Source of the DNA: Wenzhouxiangella sp. AB-CW3
GTDB taxonomy: Bacteria; Pseudomonadota; Gammaproteobacteria; Xanthomonadales; Wenzhouxiangellaceae
NCBI RefSeq assembly: GCF_014725735.1
Contig: NZ_CP061368.1
Coordinates: forward strand, 3,363,225 to 3,427,224
Length of the DNA stretch: 64,000 bases
Direction of reading: 5' to 3'
The notes beneath the pieces are model-generated. The model had not been told where the DNA came from. It made no database searches and was given only the letters and a program-made list of their open reading frames with translations. The first letter of the stretch is position 1; every line of letters begins with the position of its first letter. The translations under genes were made by a program, and so were the position numbers. This document shows, piece after piece, positions 61,051 through 64,000 of this stretch.

Positions 61051-62411
61051 ACAGGAGCCTGAAAATGGCCCTGGTCGGCCACACCAATACCGGCAAGACC
61101 TCGCTGGTGCGCACCCTGACGCACGACCGCGGTTTTGGCGAAGTCGCCGATCGCGGCGGCACCACGCGTCAGGTCAGCGTGGTGGATCTGGCGATCGCCG
61201 ATGAAACCCTGATCGAACTGTTCGACTCGCCGGGCCTGGAAAATGCCCCGGAACTGATCGAATGGCTGGAAGATCTGCCGGGGCGACGCCACGATGGCCC
61301 TGAACGGATCGGCCGGCTGCTCGAAGACCGTCAGGCGCGGGAACGATTCGACCACGAAGCACGGGTGCTGGAGCTGGTCGGCCAGGTGGATGTTGCCCTC
61401 TACGTGATCGACACGCGAGAACCTGTACTGGAGAAGTACAAGGACGAGCTGGCCATCCTCGGGCTGAGCGGCCGCCCCATCGTGGCCCTGCTCAATTTTG
61501 TCGCGGCCCCCTCCAGTCGCGAAGCCGAGTGGCGCGAAGCGCTGTCGCGCCTGATGCTGCACAACGTGGTGGCTTTCGACGCGGCCATTCGCGACCCCGG
61601 CACGGAATGGCGCCTGCTCGAGAAGATCGCCACCCTGCTCGACGAGCACGCCGCCACGATCAAACGCTGGATGGATCACCGCCGCGAACAGGAAGCCAAA
61701 CGACATCACGCCGCCCGGCGCGCCATCGCCGAGATGCTGGTGGATGTGGCCGCCTATCGACAGGAGGTGCCCGAGACCGCCGCCCTGACCGAGTGGCAAG
61801 CCATGCAGGCCCGGGTGAGCGAGCGCGAACAGCATTGTGTCGAGATCCTGCTCGAGCTTTACCGGTTCGGCCATGAGGACTACGACGACAGTGACCTGCC
61901 CCTGAGCGGGGGGCAGTGGGACGCCGACCCCTTCGACACCGAAACGCTCAAGTACTACGGCATTCGCACCGGCAAGTACCTGGGCGCCGGCGCGAGCACG
62001 GGAGCCGCCATCGACATCGGCACCGGCGGGCTGACCCTCGGCACCGGCACCCTGGCCGGTACGCTCATCGGTACGGGTGTGGGTCTGACAAGAACACTCG
62101 GAGACCGACTGCTGGGCCGCATGCGCAGTCGTGCCGTGCTGGCGGTGGATGACAAGACCCTGGGCTTGCTGGCGACCCGGCAACTGCACCTGCTGGCCAC
62201 CCTGGTTCGCCGCGGTCATGGCAGCCAGGCGCCGGTCGGTGCTATCGACAAGTCGCGGCCGGTCTTTGATCGCCTGCCCGCCCCGCTCCGAAAGTCGCGC
62301 TTTCATCCAAGCTGGTCGTCACTGGACAAACGCTGGCGACCCGACACCCGTCGCGAAGACTGCATCCAGCGCCTGGCCGGGAAAATGCGAACCACCGGAG
62401 ACGATGCCTGA
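61047..62411 (+). CDS. GTPase with DUF3482 domain
   Basis: 454 aa. The N-terminal GTPase has G1 GHTNTGKTS, G3 in LFDSPGLEN (DxPG form) and an IVALLNFV segment where G4 NKxD is replaced, which is usual in this group. The C-terminal DUF3482 part has a glycine-rich membrane-active-looking stretch (GAGASTGAAIDIGTGGLTLG). Pairs with the DUF2868 protein upstream. Confidence 0.85.
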   Translation: MNRSLKMALVGHTNTGKTSLVRTLTHDRGFGEVADRGGTTRQVSVVDLAIADETLIELFDSPGLENAPELIEWLEDLPGRRHDGPERIGRLLEDRQARERFDHEARVLELVGQVDVALYVIDTREPVLEKYKDELAILGLSGRPIVALLNFVAAPSSREAEWREALSRLMLHNVVAFDAAIRDPGTEWRLLEKIATLLDEHAATIKRWMDHRREQEAKRHHAARRAIAEMLVDVAAYRQEVPETAALTEWQAMQARVSEREQHCVEILLELYRFGHEDYDDSDLPLSGGQWDADPFDTETLKYYGIRTGKYLGAGASTGAAIDIGTGGLTLGTGTLAGTLIGTGVGLTRTLGDRLLGRMRSRAVLAVDDKTLGLLATRQLHLLATLVRRGHGSQAPVGAIDKSRPVFDRLPAPLRKSRFHPSWSSLDKRWRPDTRREDCIQRLAGKMRTTGDDA

Positions 62412-62622
62412 AGACCTTACCCGGTCCGGTCAGCCCCGGTGGCAGTGTGCCTGACGTCACGCTGGCTTTTGCCGTGACAAGGGCGTACAATAAAGCGGCC
62501 TGTAGCCTATGGCAGATTGAGTCAAGACAGTTCCCTCCGCGTTTCGCCAAGGTTCCCGTCCGACATTCCTTCCGCAATAAGCTGCAAGCGTTTTGTTCAT
62601 TTTTATACAGGTAACAAGTATC

Positions 62623-62826
62623 ATGGCAACAGGTTCAGTCAAGTGGTTCAACGAGGCCAAAGGATTCGGTTTCATCAGCCAGGATGACGGCGGCAAGGAC
62701 GTCTTCGTTCACTTCTCCGCCATCCAGGGCTCCGGTTTCAGAACCCTGGCCGAAGGTCAGAAGGTCTCCTTCGACATCCAGGATGGCCCCAAGGGCCCGC
62801 AGGCCGCAAACGTCCAGGCGGACTGA
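62623..62826 (+). CDS. CspA-family cold-shock protein
   Basis: 67 aa. It has RNP-1 KGFGFI and RNP-2 VFVHF, the RNA-binding motifs of the single cold-shock domain. The ATG (62623) follows AGGTAAC, and a long untranslated leader (from the DUF3482 gene end, about 210 bp) may hold temperature-responsive structure. Acts as RNA chaperone or transcription antiterminator. Confidence 0.95.
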   Translation: MATGSVKWFNEAKGFGFISQDDGGKDVFVHFSAIQGSGFRTLAEGQKVSFDIQDGPKGPQAANVQAD

Positions 62827-62856
62827 AGCGGATCACTGCGATCAACAGGGAACGAG

Positions 62857-62884
62857 AAGCCCCGCCGCGTGCGGGGCTTTTTTT
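62857..62884 (+). terminator. Intrinsic terminator of the cold-shock gene
   Basis: GCCCCGC-CGCGT-GCGGGGC followed by a run of seven T. A textbook rho-independent terminator 30 bp after the stop. Confidence 0.95.
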
Positions 62885-62946
62885 GTCTGCACAATGCGCG
62901 CATCACTAGCCCGAGTAACATGATTCACTAGCCCGAGGAGACCGCC

Positions 62947-63609
62947 ATGACCCACAGCGAAACACCCGAGACCATGGACCTGCCACTTGATCCGCCACTG
63001 GATGCAGCCGAAGCCCGGGTGCTCGGCTGCCTGATGGAAAAGGAAGCCACCACGCCGGACAACTACCCCCTGACACAGAATGCCACCATCAGCGCCTGCA
63101 ACCAGAAGAGCAGTCGCGATCCGATCATGAAGCTCGACCCCGGCACCGTGGGCGGCGCCTTGCGGTCGCTGGAACGCCGAGAGCTGGTTCGCAGTGAATT
63201 CGGCGCCCGGGCCAGCCGCTATCGGCACCAGGCCGACCGGTCGCTGGAGCTGACCGCTCCCCAGCGCGCCGTGCTCGCCCTGCTTCTGCTGCGCGGGCCC
63301 CAGACCGGCGCCGAACTGTTTACCCGCAGTGAGCGCCTGCACGCCTTCGACGATGTCGATGAAGTGCTCTACACCCTGGAACGACTGGCGTCACGGGATA
63401 CGCCCCTGGTGGTTCAGCTGCCCCGGCAGGCGGGCCAGCGCGGTGAGCGTTTCATGCACAGGTTGTGTGGCGAAGTCGATGTCGATGCCGATGTCGCATC
63501 CGGCCCGGCGTCGGCACCGACGCCCCCCGCATCAGACATTGAACAGCGTCTTGCCGACCTGGAAGAACGGGTGGCGGAACTGGAGTCGCGCCTGGATGAC
63601 GGCGACTAG
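62947..63609 (+). CDS. yceH: YceH family protein (UPF0502/DUF480)
   Basis: 220 aa. Two winged-helix domains: ARVLGCLMEKEATTPDNYPL, then NQKSSRDP and GGALRSLERRELV, which are family hallmarks, and TAPQRAVLALLLLRGPQT for the second. A C-terminal coiled coil (RLADLEERVAELESRL) is present. The exact role is unknown. Confidence 0.92.
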   Translation: MTHSETPETMDLPLDPPLDAAEARVLGCLMEKEATTPDNYPLTQNATISACNQKSSRDPIMKLDPGTVGGALRSLERRELVRSEFGARASRYRHQADRSLELTAPQRAVLALLLLRGPQTGAELFTRSERLHAFDDVDEVLYTLERLASRDTPLVVQLPRQAGQRGERFMHRLCGEVDVDADVASGPASAPTPPASDIEQRLADLEERVAELESRLDDGD

Positions 63610-64000
63610 CGATCAGACTCCGATTCGGCCGGCGACTGACTGCGCTCCGACGGGCATGCAAAGGGAACACCATCGCGACCGGCATGGTAGGCATGGCGCT
63701 CACCATCGAATTCCAGCTTGACGTACATTCCCTCCACCAGCGCCTGGGTATACATGCCTCCGGGCTCGGGGCAACCCAGCGCGCCATCGCGCCAGGTCAC
63801 GCGACGGGCACGGATCACGCTGATCGCATGCGGCTCCACGCCCAGACGGCCCGCCAGGTCCTGACGTGCCATGTCAACGCTCTCATCAAGACTGACCTGG
63901 CGCGCTGGTTCAGCGGGGGCTAGCTCTTCACCGCCGGCTTCCGGCTCGACGACCTGCTCCGGCTCTTCTTCAGCCGGCGGCAGTTCCTCCTGGCAGGCAG
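63606..64000 (-). CDS. Probable lipoprotein with acidic linker, 5' end outside window
   Basis: The minus-strand frame is open from its stop at 63606 to the window edge. Upstream of the internal ATG at 63872 it reads ..AC-QEELPPAEEEPEQVVEPEAGGEE, so the true start lies beyond the window and the edge cuts a lipobox (x-Ala-Cys) of a signal peptide. The rest is a compact domain (QDLAGRLGVEPHAISVIRAR, then YVKLEFDGERHAYHAG). About 130 residues are visible. No family recognised. It meets yceH tail to tail with a 4-bp overlap. Confidence 0.7.
   Translation of the reverse strand, partial: ACQEELPPAEEEPEQVVEPEAGGEELAPAEPARQVSLDESVDMARQDLAGRLGVEPHAISVIRARRVTWRDGALGCPEPGGMYTQALVEGMYVKLEFDGERHAYHAGRDGVPFACPSERSQSPAESESDR

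Overview
This looks like chromosomal DNA of a high-GC gammaproteobacterium, plausibly near Wenzhouxiangella/Lysobacterales. That placement is an inference from FadE, TamA/TamB, a cbb3 oxidase locus (ccoNOQP-ccoG-fixH-ccoI-ccoS), UbiK-ComM, DUF2868/DUF3482 and YceH. I saw no rRNA, tRNA or CRISPR array.

Region 1 (1-17.9 kb) is mostly housekeeping: the 3' end of fadE, a cobalamin riboswitch with a btuB-type receptor, a GLUG-repeat surface protein, an AraC regulator, a cysteine-rich SpoIID/LytB protein, sufT, an M1 peptidase lipoprotein, a c-type cytochrome, a P-II gene, ubiK, an EamA transporter and a two-domain glycosyltransferase. Two toxin-antitoxin pairs (AbrB/PIN and Phd-UPF0175/DUF3368) and a decayed RAYT transposase lie between ubiK and comM.

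Region 2 (about 18.8-40.95 kb) is a 22-kb AT-richer genomic island that splits comM directly after its Walker B motif; the two halves (303 + 199 codons) rebuild a full-length ComM. From left to right the island has: (a) a gene-poor left end with a hairpin; (b) an integron cassette array without an integrase (CALIN), with four complete attC sites and one truncated attC. Its cassettes carry a small membrane protein, a 1196-aa PIN-like protein, a 171-aa HEPN-like protein, an EcoRI-family methyltransferase with a DUF262-HNH nuclease, and one decayed gene; (c) a tyrosine-recombinase remnant; (d) a leftward operon of a NrtR-like NUDIX/winged-helix regulator, an SPFH protein, an NAD-kinase-like protein and a small acidic protein, preceded by a sigma70-type promoter overlapping two copies of AGTGT-N7-ACACT; (e) an IS200-type element broken by an IS3-family element; (f) an 851-aa SIR2-PIN fusion; (g) a four-gene recombinase module of three large tyrosine recombinases and a small helix-turn-helix protein, organised like Tn554 tnpA-tnpB-tnpC and comparable to Gamma-Mobile-Trio islands. 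Most of the cargo resembles anti-phage defence, with several genes built around NAD or RNA cleavage.

Region 3 (41-64 kb) returns to core genes: a helical-bundle protein, a class V aminotransferase, TamA-TamB, a hotdog thioesterase, a 234-bp inverted-repeat element, a TauE/SafE-type protein, a PilZ protein, the cbb3 oxidase locus on the minus strand under an FNR/ANR-type promoter, the DUF2868/DUF3482 pair, a cold-shock protein, YceH, and a lipoprotein cut by the window edge.

Best candidates for something new are the SIR2-PIN fusion, the NUDIX-SPFH-NADK-like operon, and the combination of a Tn554-like module with an integrase-less integron array inside comM.
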